Below, piece by piece: positions 22,023 to 33,354 of a DNA stretch of 64,000 nucleotides. The stretch comes from Melastoma dodecandrum (taxonomy: Eukaryota; Streptophyta; Magnoliopsida; Myrtales; Melastomataceae). A program made the position numbers and the translations under genes. The DNA is taken from the NCBI GenBank assembly GCA_029817715.1, contig JARUPY010000538.1, positions 9,238,001-9,302,000 on the forward strand, written 5' to 3'. The stretch's first letter is position 1; each line of letters opens with the position of its first letter. A model generated the notes under the pieces. That model did not search any database and was not told the origin of the DNA. It worked only from the letters and a program-made list of their open reading frames with translations.

Positions 22023-23096
22023 GTGTGTACGCTAATTAGGCCTTTAGTTAGTCTAAAAAAGTGTCTGGAAATCAGTTCGCTGGACATAGATAGTTCCGAC
22101 CAGCATGCTGAAGAGGATAAGTCGAATCCTGGTTTGAAAGTGTGTATAGATTCAACTGGTGTTGTATGTCATCCTACTATGAATAAAACAACGTTTTGTG
22201 ATAAATCTATAGCCAAATCTCTTGTAGATCGATGCACTTTAATGATGCCTCGAGACCCTTTCGTAAATGTAAATTTGAGCGACGATGCAACCCAGCGACC
22301 TACCTTTATAAGTGGTTCGATTGACAAAGATCTCTTTCAATCGATCTTAACTCTTTTAAAGGAGTTCAAATATTGTTTTGCATGGGATTATATAGAAATA
22401 TCTGGCTTGGATCGACGATTGGTCGAACATACTTTACTTACTAAGCCAGACTTCAAGCCTGTAAAACCGGCTCCACATCGATTACCAAGTGAGCTTACAC
22501 AACAAGTCTTTGATGAAGTAAAGAAATTATTCGACGTTGGATACATAAGGACATCTCGATACACAAAATAGATTTCTTCTATTGTTCATGTAAAAAAAAA
22601 GAATGGAAAAATTCGAGTTTCTATCAATTTTAGAGATCTCAACAAAGAAACTCCAAAAGATGAATATTCGATGCCGATAGCGGATGAACTCAACGATAAG
22701 ACATCGGGACATAAGATTATGTCCTTTATGGATGGTTATTCTGGGTATAACCAGATCTTCATAGCTGAGAATGATGTACATAAAACAGCTTTTCGTTGTC
22801 CTTTTGGAATTTTTGAACGGGTTGTCCTGCCTTTTGGTTTAGAGAATGCAGGCGCAACCTATCAAAGGGCAATGAACTTTATCTTCATCCCATTGGTTGG
22901 GTCCTCGGTCGAGGTTTATATCGACGCTATTGTTGTAAAATCGTTGGCAAATCATTGTCATGTTGACGATCTTCGAAAAGCTTTACTTCAAATGAGAAAG
23001 CACAACTTCAAAGCTGAATCCTATGAAGTGTGCCTTTGGTGTTCGAGCCGGTCAGCTGTTGGGATTTGTAGTTCATCATCGAGGGATAGAGATTGA
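22023..23096 (+). pseudogene. Tat-lineage reverse transcriptase with altered catalytic box
   Basis: The first frame (22023-22571) holds the linker and the start of RT (LVEHTLLTKPDFKPVKPAPH, KKLFDVGYIRTSRYTK, then a stop). The second (22671-23096) holds FMDGYSGYNQIFIAENDVHK, TAFRCPFGIFERVVLPFGLE and the catalytic box. That box reads VYIDAIVVKS where active elements have YIDD, so the second catalytic aspartate is replaced by alanine. A frameshift after HNFKAESYEV (about 23010) moves the frame on. With stops and the missing aspartate the enzyme cannot work. Confidence 0.85.
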
Positions 23097-23553
23097 TCCG
23101 GGTAAAATTAAAGTTATTCAGAATCTACCTCCTCCTTCAACTAAAAAGCAGCTTCAGGCTTTCTTAGGAAGAGTCAATTACACAAGACGAACAACGATAT
23201 TTTCTAACTTGGTGAAAGGACAAAGTAGTTTTGAATGGACTGATAGTCATCAGGAATCTTTTGAAGCTATTAAAAAGTACTTTATCAATCCACCAGTCCT
23301 GCTCCCTCTAAAGCAGGATCGACCTTTTTCTTTGTATATCGCTGCAGGCGATAAGGTCCTCAGATCGATGTTGGTACCAGAAGATAATCAACGTAAAGAA
23401 AGAGTCATTTGTTACTTATCTCGGATCCTTACTCCCATCGAGTATAGGTATACTAATAATGAGAAGCTATTCCATTCATTGTATTATGCTGTCATGAAAG
23501 TTCGACAATATATTGGGAGTAGCACAGTGTATGTAGTATCGAATGCTCCTTAA
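23023..23553 (+). pseudogene. RT thumb and first RNase H of the Tat-type element
   Basis: The frame begins in the RT thumb (MKCAFGVRAGQLLGFVVHHR), then shows the connection (KKQLQAFLGRVNY) and first RNase H (RPFSLYIAAGDKVLRSMLVP; RVICYLSRILTPIEYRYTNN). It closes at 23551. In full elements this RNase H has lost key residues and a second one takes over, which agrees with AAGDKV having no clear DAS-type acid cluster. Confidence 0.75.
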
Positions 23554-23573
23554 AAATATTCTTTGATAGCCCT

Positions 23574-24218
23574 GTGTTATCTGGTAGGCTTAGCAAATGG
23601 AGCCTTATTCTCTCTCCATTTGATCTTCGATATCGATCGCAAGCATCGATCAAGGGGCAGGTTTTGACCGAATATACAGATTCCATTTTAACCAGTTCTC
23701 AAGATCCGAAAGAATTTTGGGAAGTTTGGTTTGATGGGTTTGTATCCAGTGAAGGAGTCGGAGTAGGAGTTTATGTTCTATCTCCTCTGAAGGTGAAACA
23801 TAATATAGCCTATAGAATCGACGATTTGCTAACAAATAATTCCGTCGAATATGAGGCTTTGATCATAGCTCTACAGACTTTGATTGATCTTCGAATAGCA
23901 TATGATACTGTTCGAGGAGATTCGCAGCTCGTCATCAATCATCTCAAAGGATCGAGTATGTGCACCTTTGATCATCTCCTGAGATACTTTGACAAAGTTC
24001 ACGAGTTGTCTTCTTTCTTTGAAGAAGTTCATTTTGAGCAGTTCCTCAGGGAAGACAATTCCATGGCAAACGAACTGGCACAACATGCATCCGGTTTTAA
24101 AATAAGTCATCGATTGATGCTGGAAATTGGCGGACAAGTACAGCTAATACATTCTGTATTGAACAATGATTCTACACATGTGAAAGTTATTAGTATTTTC
24201 CGATCGACAACCGATTAG
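23574..24218 (+). pseudogene. Second, archaeal-type RNase H (aRH)
   Basis: The domain shows the ordered acids of an aRH: WEVWFDGFVSSEGVGVGVYV (first Asp), NNSVEYEALIIALQTL (Glu), RGDSQLVINHLKG (second Asp) and REDNSMANELAQHASG (last Asp/Asn position). This second RNase H is diagnostic of the Tat group. The domain itself is open for 215 codons without a stop, and is the best-kept part of the element. It would degrade RNA in RNA-DNA hybrids during reverse transcription. Confidence 0.8.
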
Positions 24219-24239
24219 AAAAAACCATTCATGGAATTT

Positions 24240-25430
24240 TTCTCCAATCCTGGGAAGGGGGCAACCCGCCAAGTAAAGCTGTGCAAGATTCTATACTGTA
24301 ATCGATGATGTACTGTATCGAAAGCAGAGTGATGGTGTCCTTTTAAGATATGGATGAAGCAATCCCTATCATGTTAGAAGCACACCAAGGTCTTTGTGGT
24401 CTTCATCATGCTGGACCCAATATGTGTTGGTCGATCAAGCATGGCTTCTTTTGACCTTCGATGATAAAAGATTGCTTCAATATGGCTAAAGATGCAAAAA
24501 GTGTCAAAAGTATGGACCAATTTCACATGCACCAGCAACTCATTTACATCATGTGGTTAAACCTTGGCCATTTCGATCGTGGGCCATGGATATCATTGGA
24601 GAAATAAGACCAAGCTCGAGTAACGGAGATTCTTATATCCTCGTGGCCACAGACTATTTTACAAAGTGGGTCGAAGCAAAGGCTTATAAAAATATTACCC
24701 AAAGCGTAGTGATAAACTTCCTTCGATCCGTCCTTATTAATAGATTTGGCATTCCTCAAAATATAGTGGTCGATAATGCTATTGTTTTCAATGGCGCCGT
24801 GATTAAATTCATCTCCCTACAAAGCTCAGTCGAATGGACAAGCTGAATCTACAAATAAGATCATAAAAGACACCATTCCGAAGATGATCGATGATAACCT
24901 TCGATCTTGGCATACTTTATTGTTGGATGTACTCTAGGCTTTGCGTGTTACTAAACGAGAAAGCATCGGACAAATGCCATATAGCTTACTTTATAGATGA
25001 TGTCCTTCCAATCGAAGTTCGTTATAAATCAAAGTGATTTTTGGCCCATCAGGAAAATTTTCCCATCGATTATGAAGAATCGATGCACATCGAATTAGAA
25101 AACTTAGAAGCAATACGCTTTCAGGCACTGAACCGAATTCACGTCCGAAAAGAAAGGGTCGCTCAAAGTTATAATAAGAAGGTCGTCTTAAAATCCTTCA
25201 AGAAAGGAGACTTAATTTGAAAAATGATCTTCTCGATTGGGAAGAGAGATTAATTTCTAGGCAAATGGTCTCCTACTTGGGATGGTCCTTTTAGGGTTGA
25301 TGAAGTTTATCCTAAAAAATGCTTATCACTTGTCATACTTAAATGGCGAATCACATGCCTTGAAGGTTAATGGCAAGCATTTGAAACTCCATCGACCATT
25401 TACATTCCAAAAAAATCCAGTCTCCATGTC
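24240..25430 (+). pseudogene. Tat-lineage integrase, interrupted
   Basis: The zinc-finger part is in poor shape (HQGLCGLHHAGPN near 24390; CQKYGPISHAPATH near 24510). The catalytic core starts WAMDIIGEIRPSSSNGDSYI (24580) with the first Asp, then ATDYFTKWVEAKAY, NIVVDNAIVFNGAV (second Asp region, 24770) and, after a frameshift, AQSNGQAESTNKIIKDT with the Glu (24830-24890). The C-terminal end reads AYHLSYLNGESHALKVNGKH (25325-25380). Stops occur at several points. Integrase would insert element DNA in the chromosome. Confidence 0.75.
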
Positions 25431-26377
25431 CCGAATTATGGTCACAATTAATAGGGATAATCGACAATACAAAAGATACTTGATCAGTAAACAAAGTCGA
25501 TTCACTATGAAACATTACAAATATAAGTGGATCGATACATACGAAATAAAGCTATACATTTCTTCGATATTAAACACGTCGATCGTCGATTGTTGCAGGC
25601 ATTGTTGTCGACACTAAGGTTGATTGTTGCAGTCCCTAGTGTTGTAGCTCCAGTCTTCCTTTGTTTGGAGAGCATCCGCATGCAGGGTTGCCATCAATGT
25701 CCCCTGCTTCGTTTGCTCCAAACCTACTTCGAAAGTCTACCAGTATTGCGGCTTTTACGGCAAGCAATATTTGGAAAGGATATTCGAGGAAATCAGGAAG
25801 GCCTCTTGGCTAGACACCACGAAGCGGCGCTTGCAACCTAGGCAAACTTTACGTCGCTTGACTCAAGCTGATACTTGAGCCATGGTGCTGGGCGATGGAA
25901 GTGAACCCTCTACCAAAAGTTGAGGACTTAGGCTGTCATGGGGTTTAACGTGAACCCTCTACCAAAAGTCATGGACTTAGGCTCTGTGTTTGGAGGGGAA
26001 ACTGATGAGTTAGGAAAGAAAGCTTCTTGGCGGGACATTGTGGGTGGGATTGTTTGTGAGAATGTGAGCATGTGGTCCCACGATATGCTATTTATAGGCA
26101 AAGGCATTAGGCTACATCAATCCTAGAGAATCTCAACAATCTCCAGGAAATTTCAACAGTTCTCGGAGAATCTTAACAGCCTCATTAAATTAATGGATAT
26201 TCCCGATGATTAGTATTTAATCATCTTAAATGTGCTTTGATTAAGAGTTTTGAGTCATGAGCTCGATCGAAGAGAAATTGGTCGAAACGTGCCATTCATT
26301 CAAAGGAATTCATGAAACAAACGAAGACAAAAGGAACAACAAATGCATCCATGTCGATGATGCAATATCGACGATAA
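25431..26377. other. Spacer between integrase and the antisense ORF set
   Basis: No gene is evident. It has a short duplication: gtgaaccctctaccaaaagt at about 25901 and again at 25950, each followed by ggacttaggct, a unit of about 50 bp. Confidence 0.5.
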
Positions 26378-28460
26378 TCACTGCTCAGGGCCATGCAGGA
26401 GATTAGCTAGCAAATCGGCAAAGTAGGCTGGAGTGTTGTTTTTCAGGACGAGCATATTCACGGCCTTGTGGAATGAAATCAGGTTGTTTATCTCGTACAT
26501 GGGAATGCGATTAGCATCGACTTCTGTCTGAGCCTCTGCCAATTCCCTCTCACGAGCAACCACTTCGGCCTCACACTTCTCCAACTTCAATGACAACTCC
26601 GCGATTTCAGCCTTCTCCTTATACTGCCTGTCCTCTGAATTAACCTTCTCCCAATCTTCCCCGGATTTCAAAAATGTTTCTTTGAAGCATTGATAAATAC
26701 ATAACAGGTTGATGGGCGCTCTGGCGTGTCTCTCTATGGTTTCAATAGCTTGAGTTATCTCATCGAAGTTGGATTTCGACGGTTCTTCGCGACGCAGTGC
26801 TTCGAGCAATCTCAGAGTGAGCGAGGAAGGATCGCTTGGGTCGACGCTCACTCGGTTTGCGTCGCTTGATGAAGCAACATGACTAGCGCTCGCTGGAACC
26901 TTCGTTGCTAACAATTATAAGTCATGTTGTTCGAAATAATACTCATTTTAGTTCACATCTCTAAAGCAAAATGCATAGCAAAGTTCCTTACCCGAAGTTG
27001 GTCAAAGAATTCGGCTAACACTGGACGATCCAATCCTCTAGGCGCTTCTGGGGTTTGGCATCCTGTATCTTTGTTTCCGGGTGGCACCATATTTGCCGAA
27101 GGAGGTACTGTACTTGTCGAAGCAAGAACTTGACACCCAGCATCGATGTTCTCGGGATTTACTGTTTCTTTCGAATGAGGAATGTTCACATGCGAAGGAT
27201 TTGACTTGCATGGTTCACTCAGGAATGGATTCTTCGATGGTCGGATCAGAAGAGAGTGAACAGATCTGAGTATGTGAGAAGTTAAGTAAAATATAGATTT
27301 GCTTATAGTAAATTTGAAGGATATACCTCTGCATCTCGCACAAGATCTACATCTTGAGGAGCAACTTCTTCAATGTTCCTAGTAGCCCCCTCGGTCAAAC
27401 CTTCTTCGGAAATACTCCTTGCTGCTTCCTCGGTTTCACCTTCGACAATCAAAGGAAGATCTTCTGCTGGAGGCGATGACAGTGTGAACAAGTCTTCGTA
27501 ATCAACCTACGCATAAGAAACATGTTTACAATTCAAACATATTTTCGTTCAGACATCAATCTTCATTTTACCATGTTAAGCTCTTGATCTCTCTCCTTGG
27601 ATTCTAGAGGGACTTCTTCCCCTTCGGCAGTTGGAGAGACGACAGTTGAAGGATTGTCTATTGGAGGATCGACTTCGAGTGTGTCGTCCCCGTGTTGAAG
27701 ATTTTCCTTAGCAATTGGAGCGGGCTTTTACTTTTTAGAGAGTCAATGGAGATTCGCATTTGCCTCCCCGGCGATTTCGTCACACGATTCATCCCTATTT
27801 GTCGAAGAGGCCCGAGTATTGGGTTTCTTCGATGCGGCCGCTGGCGGTGCTCATTTCCTTTTTAGCCTCCCTTCTTCGACTATCGGCGTAGGCGTTACAC
27901 TGTCTAGGGCCCCTGTGAAAATCGATTTTAGATGGTTGTCGATTGAAGTTGATATCAAATGTTCACGAGTAATACCTGGCATCAGCGATTTCTCATGCTT
28001 TCCAATAAGACTTCTAAGGAAGTCTTCCTTTTCCACTAGCGATTCTGCTCCTTTTTTAGGAAATTCGTTCTTCGATAGTATCTGTTTGAAGGTCCTCTTC
28101 CAGCAAAAATCGAACGCCCTGGTTGAGTTGCATCCTCCTAAGTTCTCAGAAAATGTGACTTTGCAGATCGATAGCTCCAGGGTAGGAAAAAAGCTGCAAA
28201 ATAGGGAGAGTTAGTTGCTGATAGGTGGCATAACTTATATTACACCATTAGTTTTACCTTGTCGGCGTACCCAACGTCGATGCTGACTCGTTCTTCTAGA
28301 TCGGTATTGAAAGAGTCGATGAAAGGGAAAGGGCAACTCTGAGCAATTCCTAGTTGTCGCGCTACGAATTGGGGATTGTATACTTTGACGAAAAATCCTT
28401 TGACACTTTGCCCAGTTATCACTGAGGTAGACTCCTTCTTTCCTGGGTTTTTGGTTGCTG
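26378..28460 (-). pseudogene. Antisense ORF set of the Tat-type element (probable PMD C-part and coiled coil)
   Basis: On the strand opposite to pol, three pieces run leftward. The first is 28422-28240 (SVKGFFVKVYNPQFVARQLG then IAQSCPFPFID). This is probably the end of a plant-mobile-domain (aminotransferase-like) segment, judged mainly from the order and position it shares with the element at 58.5 kb. The second is a Glu/Ser/Pro-rich middle (27491-27303 and about 28200-27580; HEKSLMPGITREHL). The third is 26914-26378, ending in a helical stretch with heptad-like Leu/Glu spacing (EIAELSLKLEKCEAEVVARE). Stops and probable introns (gta/cag-like steps near 26915, 27300, 27505) break them. It sits exactly between integrase and the missing 3' LTR, where Tat-group extra ORFs are known. 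The role is unknown. Confidence 0.6.
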
Positions 28461-28496
28461 TTTCTCAAATTCCTCCTCGAATTTAAATTGATTTAA

Positions 28497-28776
28497 GGCC
28501 AAATTAAAAACTTTTAAAACGTTAGGTCAAAATGTAAGGTTGAAAATGCATTGGGCCAAATATCGATAGTTTGCCCTTGATTTATTTCATTATCATTGCC
28601 ATGTAGGAAAAACAAATGACACGTATTAATGCTAATGCGAAATCGCAAGCGCCATTACGAATAGGGCCAAATTGAAAAGTAAAATTGAAATAAGGCCAAA
28701 TTGTAGACTTTTGAAACGATATGCCAAAATGTAAAATTGGCAAATTGATTGGTCCAAATATTGATATTTTGCCTTA
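28497..28776. repeat. Diverged direct-repeat pair, about 80 bp each
   Basis: Copies at 28497-28578 and 28694-28776 share the order ggccaaatt, actttt(a/g)aaac, ccaaaatgtaa or tcaaaatgtaa, tt(g)ggccaaat or ggtccaaat, at.gata, ttgcc. It marks an unidentified repeat family just beyond the point where the Tat-type element loses similarity. Confidence 0.65.
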
Positions 28777-28873
28777 CTTCTACTACGAGCTTTGTTCTTA
28801 TTTACCTTTAGTTTACAAAATATTTTTAGATTTGCGGTTATAAGCTTTGAAATTCCGTTTTTGCAACCCCTAA

Positions 28874-29190
28874 CTCGAACTCTTAGAGTTCGACATCAAA
28901 ATAGAAAGAAGTTGAACTCTATGAGTTCGAGTTCCAATCAGCTGTCGTGAAGTATAGAATGCGACTTCATGAGTATGTAATGATTCTACATGAAGTGGAA
29001 CTCATACAGTTCGAGTTTTCTTAGGGAGAAGAAGTTTTTAACACTTAGCATTTTTCTCCTGTCAGAACTCCCCTCCCCTGTGCATGTCTTGCCCCTTCCC
29101 CTAACATAATGGAACTCGAATTCTATTAGTTCGACTTCATGTGGAATGATCACATACCTATAAACTCGAACTCATAGAGTTCTATTTTTC
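28874..29190. repeat. Array of short GAACTC/GAGTTC palindromes
   Basis: Five short inverted repeats of the form (CT)CGAACTCn(T/A)AGAGTTCGA occur near 28874-28893, 28912-28933, 28998-29016, 29111-29133 and 29163-29184. Each can fold as a hairpin or bind a dimeric factor. Spacing is uneven (about 40-110 bp). I see no gene here. Confidence 0.7.
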
Positions 29191-30925
29191 TATTTTGAAG
29201 TCGAATTCTAAATGTTTGAATTAGCACTATATAATTAAAATTTTAAAACTTATGACCACTAATTGAAAATAGTTTTGCATTTAACGGTACAAAAGAACAT
29301 TCCTCCTCGTACTACTACTCCCAAGTCGTTGCTCCTACCAACTGCGAGCTGATGATGAGATGATGTTGCTGCTGATGACGCTTACGGTGGAGGTAGAGGG
29401 TTTTGTTGGGGTTACCCTAATTCCAATTAATGATCGGCTCTTCTTTATCCACAAAATTGAAAGTCAATTTATTTTTACCTCGTTATGTCATCTCATTTGT
29501 TTGGTGCTTGTTTATTCTATGGTTTTCCATGTTTCCAAATCTCTGAAACAAATAATATTTAGAAAAATGAAAATATGCCGAATCTCTATTGGAATTCCAT
29601 TCAAATTGAATGTCTCATGCGACTATGTTAAATTTGGTTTTTCGGAGTTCTAACACAAACAGATTTTCAATATTTATAATGTAAAAAGTAATAATGATAT
29701 TTGTAATTATTCATACCTTATTGTTAAGGTGGAATTAATAATTGTCCCACAAACCCCGATAGGATAGTTGAGGAAATAATATTATTATCAACCCCATAAT
29801 TTAATGATATAATATTTTTTACAAATAAATTAGTAAAAATATTATAATACTCATTTTTCGTTATTTTTCTTTAACTTTTTTCGTCTATCCTTAGGTGATT
29901 TCTTCATTATTCTTATCATGATTTTGGACGACTATTATAAGTACCCTTTCTCGTAGTTCCTTGTTCGCTCTGATGGCGATTGATCCAGAAATGTTAAAAT
30001 ATTCAAGGACAAACATGCCAAATTATTTTATTGAAAATTCAAACTGGCATTGTTAGCATAAAAAATTATTCTTTATAAGTCATGAGTAGATAAACATACT
30101 ATAGCATTCTTATGTTTCACATGCTTCTACACTAAAAGTCAGAAAGCTTATTCCACATGCCTTCCATGATAACTCTTCAAGGAGTGTCTTTGACATCGTA
30201 GTCTTTTGCATATCTACTCCATCTCTTCATAATGTACTACTTCGACAATAATTTAAGATTCAATATATCAAAACCTGAATATAATGTCAGTATAAGGTGC
30301 CAGCCACAAGTCTTAAACACAACACGTCAATATATCACATTTTGGCATCCACAACACTTTGTATCTCTTCCGAGCATTGAAAATCTTCTCATGAAACTCA
30401 TGCGTCTCATAAGTGATATTGGTGCATTTAACAATAAGAAACATTATTCCTCTTATCTCATTCAAAAATGCTTCAATTAATTTAGTTGTATAAATTCGAA
30501 AAATCTCCTTTAGCACAGGAAACTCAACCAATCTTAGTCTTGGAAACATATTCTACGTCTAACGCTTTATAGCGCTTTTGATTGACCACCCAACTAAAAC
30601 GACTTATAAACTCAAGAATATTGAAGTTACTCCATAAGCAATCTTACAAATTCGCATGGAAACGTTCACTTAGATGTGTACTCCTCGTATATGAAGTAAG
30701 AGTTCTTTTTACATATGCTTGGCCCATTTTTTCTTGAGCTTGAACAAATCTCTAAATAAAAAGTTATTTTAAAAGATTATATTCTGCAGCAATTCATTAC
30801 CAGATATCAAAAACTCATCCTCCTCCTCCTCATCATATTCATAAATACAAGCAAATCACTGTTTTGAAATTAAGAACTCCCTATATTGAAACTAAATCAT
30901 ATTTTTAGCAAGTTACTATGATGCT
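29191..30925. other. AT-rich DNA, possible 3' remains of a FAR1 pseudogene
   Basis: Most is AT-rich and without motifs. A minus-strand open frame at 30549-30313 (EFHEKIFNARKRYKVL) might be the lower part of the transposase pseudogene beginning at 31480, but I could not match it to the SWIM zinc finger and leave it unassigned. The plus-strand frame at 29360-29653 is hydrophobic and low in information. Confidence 0.4.
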
Positions 30926-31480
30926 TTAAAGCATTCTGCCACATATGCCAACCACGTCAAGCATGATATAAATTGTAGGAATTACCTCTTTAATTGTCAT
31001 TCTCATAGATGCATTTGCATAAATGAATATGTTTGTTGGAAATTTGCTAGACATCGCTTGCAAGAAAATCTTAAATATTCGTATTAAAGACTTGATAGTG
31101 TCATCATATAACAAAATAACATTAAATACTATCGTATCACATTACTATCGTGGCTATAGTGAGTAATCATCCTCACATATGCTCAAAATATATTGGTTAT
31201 TTTCTCATCAACATTCAATTGGAGCGTTAAAATAAATATGGATTTTCTTTCATTTGCTAATGAAAGTATTTCTCCTAATGGCCCGTCTCGTCGTATCCTA
31301 GCGACTTTTATCACTTGGATGCACAAATAATTCATTTGATCTACCTTCGTGAATCCAACCTTATCATAACTATCAGAGAAATTACTCAAAAGTTTATGTG
31401 ATTCTTTCAATCAGATTCTGGACTCGTATGCCAAATCAATTCCAATAGCATGAACTTCTTCACATTTCTTTGAGATGGAA
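30926..31480 (-). pseudogene. FAR1/FHY3-type (MULE-derived) transposase pseudogene
   Basis: On the minus strand, YDKVGFTKVDQMNYL (about 31360-31320) and LQLNVDEKITNIF then AYVRMITHYS (31215-31150) match the region before the catalytic core of FAR1-like proteins. Then FKIFLQAMSSKFPTNIFIYA and MTIKEVIPT (31065-30960) match the core segment where FLEAM..KHP and TDQD..M..AI are expected; the catalytic TDQD is changed to IYAN. Stops at 31180, 31085 and others break it. Such genes are either light-signalling factors or Mutator-type transposases; the decay and setting favour a dead transposon. Confidence 0.65.
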
Positions 31481-32984
31481 AATTGTGTACGGTAGCAAAA
31501 GAATGAAGTTAATAACTATGATCAGGAGCAAATTCAAGATTACATTGTTCTTCGACTCACAATTAAGCATAATATTAACACATGTACCCTACAACCATAC
31601 CTTATTTGGGCCCATAGTTTTGTTGTAGCTAATCTGGTTTGTCCACAAACAAATTGACTTTTTTGCATTTATTTACATATCGATAGTTGAAATTCTTTTC
31701 CATTTAATGATATGAGTTTTATTCTACAGTTGGAATTACTCATAAATTCGATAGCTCTTCCATATATTACTTGACAAACAAAGATAATGATACTCATTAA
31801 ATTAATCCGACTAATAAAATATCGACAATGGGTTTATATCAAATTAGTTATGTCATACTAAAAATATGGGTTTCTTATGGTGTGAGAAAAAATCAATATA
31901 TTTGATTGATTGTTGTCATTGATTTGAATGGCAAAAGTCTCTAAAGGAATACATCAACCTTCGAATTTATCAATATAAATCCACATCTTCAACCAAAAGT
32001 TAAAAACAGGAAGAATAGTAGTTTGTTCTTAGATTTTAGATGAGACTCCAGGAGCTACAGTGTTCTTGTAAAAAAATTCGAAGAATTTAGAATTCCAAAA
32101 AGAAAATGACACGGGGCTATTGATTATATAAAGCTAACCTAGGTTAAAATAAAGAACATGATAGTAAAATCTCGATTTTGTCTAGTATAACTAAGGAAAT
32201 CAAAATAAATGAGTAGCCACCACCAAATGAAAGGGGGTGCAAATGTGTAGATACTCTATTTGCTCCAACGTAGAGAGGATCTCGATTCGTTGATTGGAGT
32301 ATGCCAAAATTTTCGTTTCAAATCGAGATTTTAGAACTTTTTTGGTATTTTTTAAATACGAACGACCGAAGCTTCAAGTTATTAATCCTAGTTCCAATTA
32401 AGCTCAAAGCTAAATGAAATTCAAGTAACTCGATGTCGTAGGAAATTAGTGTAGCCGAAGTTGTGAAATTAATTTGTGATTTCAAGGTCAGGATGATTGA
32501 AGGCACCAAAGTAAATGGAACATTGAAAAGGGAAATGAAGAGTTGTGAAACTCCCTTGAAGATAAAAGGTCTCATTTATTAACTTCAATGTATTTGGACA
32601 ACTTTTATAGTTAAGACTCACATCATTAGAATGTTTTACTCCTCCCTAAAACTAGAGGAGTGTGTCACCATTTCAATTGAATAAAAAGAAATCATTTTTG
32701 CAGCATATACACTTCAACTCCATCAAATATCCAATCCTTGCAGGTGCAACAGATCTACCGAAGGCTTCTACTACCTTACATAAAAGTTTGTCAATGGTAC
32801 AAAACCTTAGTTTTGCTCGCACCTTCTCCTTTCCAATCCAACCATTTCACACATAATCCCCAACAAATTTGCTATCAAAGCGCAGGTCATGTTTCCGTTC
32901 ACTAGCAACATATTCTTCACCATTTCTCCCAACCAAATTCCTATCTTCGATGATGAGCACTTTAAGTATTAGATTCCTCAATTG
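31481..32984. other. AT-rich intergenic DNA
   Basis: I find no conserved coding motif in either strand. The minus-strand frame 32575-32318 is open but resembles nothing I know. The A/T richness (long runs of short open frames) is typical of old repeat DNA. Confidence 0.45.
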
Positions 32985-33350
32985 GAGACCATTTTCCTTT
33001 CGCTAGATCAATGTAAGCTTGTGGATGAAGGCTATCAAGAAGTTCCATATGGCAACAACTTTCTGCCAGAAAGTGGCATTGCCCCGCGGAGAAGAAGGCA
33101 TACAAGGGGAGCATCGCGAAGAATGCCATGGCTCTGTGGATTCTGTAACAATCTATGAGCAAAAACCATGTACTCAAGGACATTCGGCCTAAAGAAGATG
33201 AATGAAGCGTGGGAGGTCCTAAAGAATGAGTTAAAAGAATCACAGAAGGTGATCTCCATAAAGTTGCAGAATCAATAAAAAGACTTCGACAATCTGGCCA
33301 TGAAACACACAGATACATTAAGCAGTACAATGTATTCATTATGCTTTGAC
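32985..33350 (+). pseudogene. Copia gag fragment, plus strand
   Basis: Across two frames the plus strand reads KNAMALWIL, a stop and QSMSKNH (33117-33165), then KKMNEAWEVLKNELKESQKV and ISIKLQNQ, a stop and KDFDNLAMKHTDT (33192-33320). This is the UBN2/gag region of Ty1/copia elements in which an Ala-rich helix precedes AWEIL..E..G and L..L...F..L. It is short and broken. It points away from the next fragment on the minus strand. Confidence 0.6.
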
Positions 33351-33354
33351 TTGT

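Larger units (their letters stand above)
18241..28450 (+). mobile_element. Tat-lineage Ty3/gypsy retrotransposon, degenerate, lacking a visible 3' LTR
   Basis: In order on the plus strand: 3' part of a 5' LTR (to about 18553), primer site, gag (18608-21177), protease (21201-21500), reverse transcriptase and first RNase H (22023-23553), a second archaeal-type RNase H (23574-24218) and integrase (24240-25430). After a spacer comes an antisense ORF set on the minus strand (28460-26378). The RT-RH-second RH-IN order is the mark of the plant Tat (Ogre/Retand/Grande) group. The ORFs have stops and frameshifts. I find no 3' LTR: homology to antisense ORFs ends near 28450, so the right end was probably deleted. 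Confidence 0.85.

Noticed and set aside
28874..29190. CRISPR-like array
   Set aside because: Units are palindromes with uneven spacing in eukaryotic DNA; no cas genes.
29360..29653. Hydrophobic open frame
   Set aside because: AT-rich DNA encoding Phe/Ile/Leu; no motif and no neighbouring gene structure.
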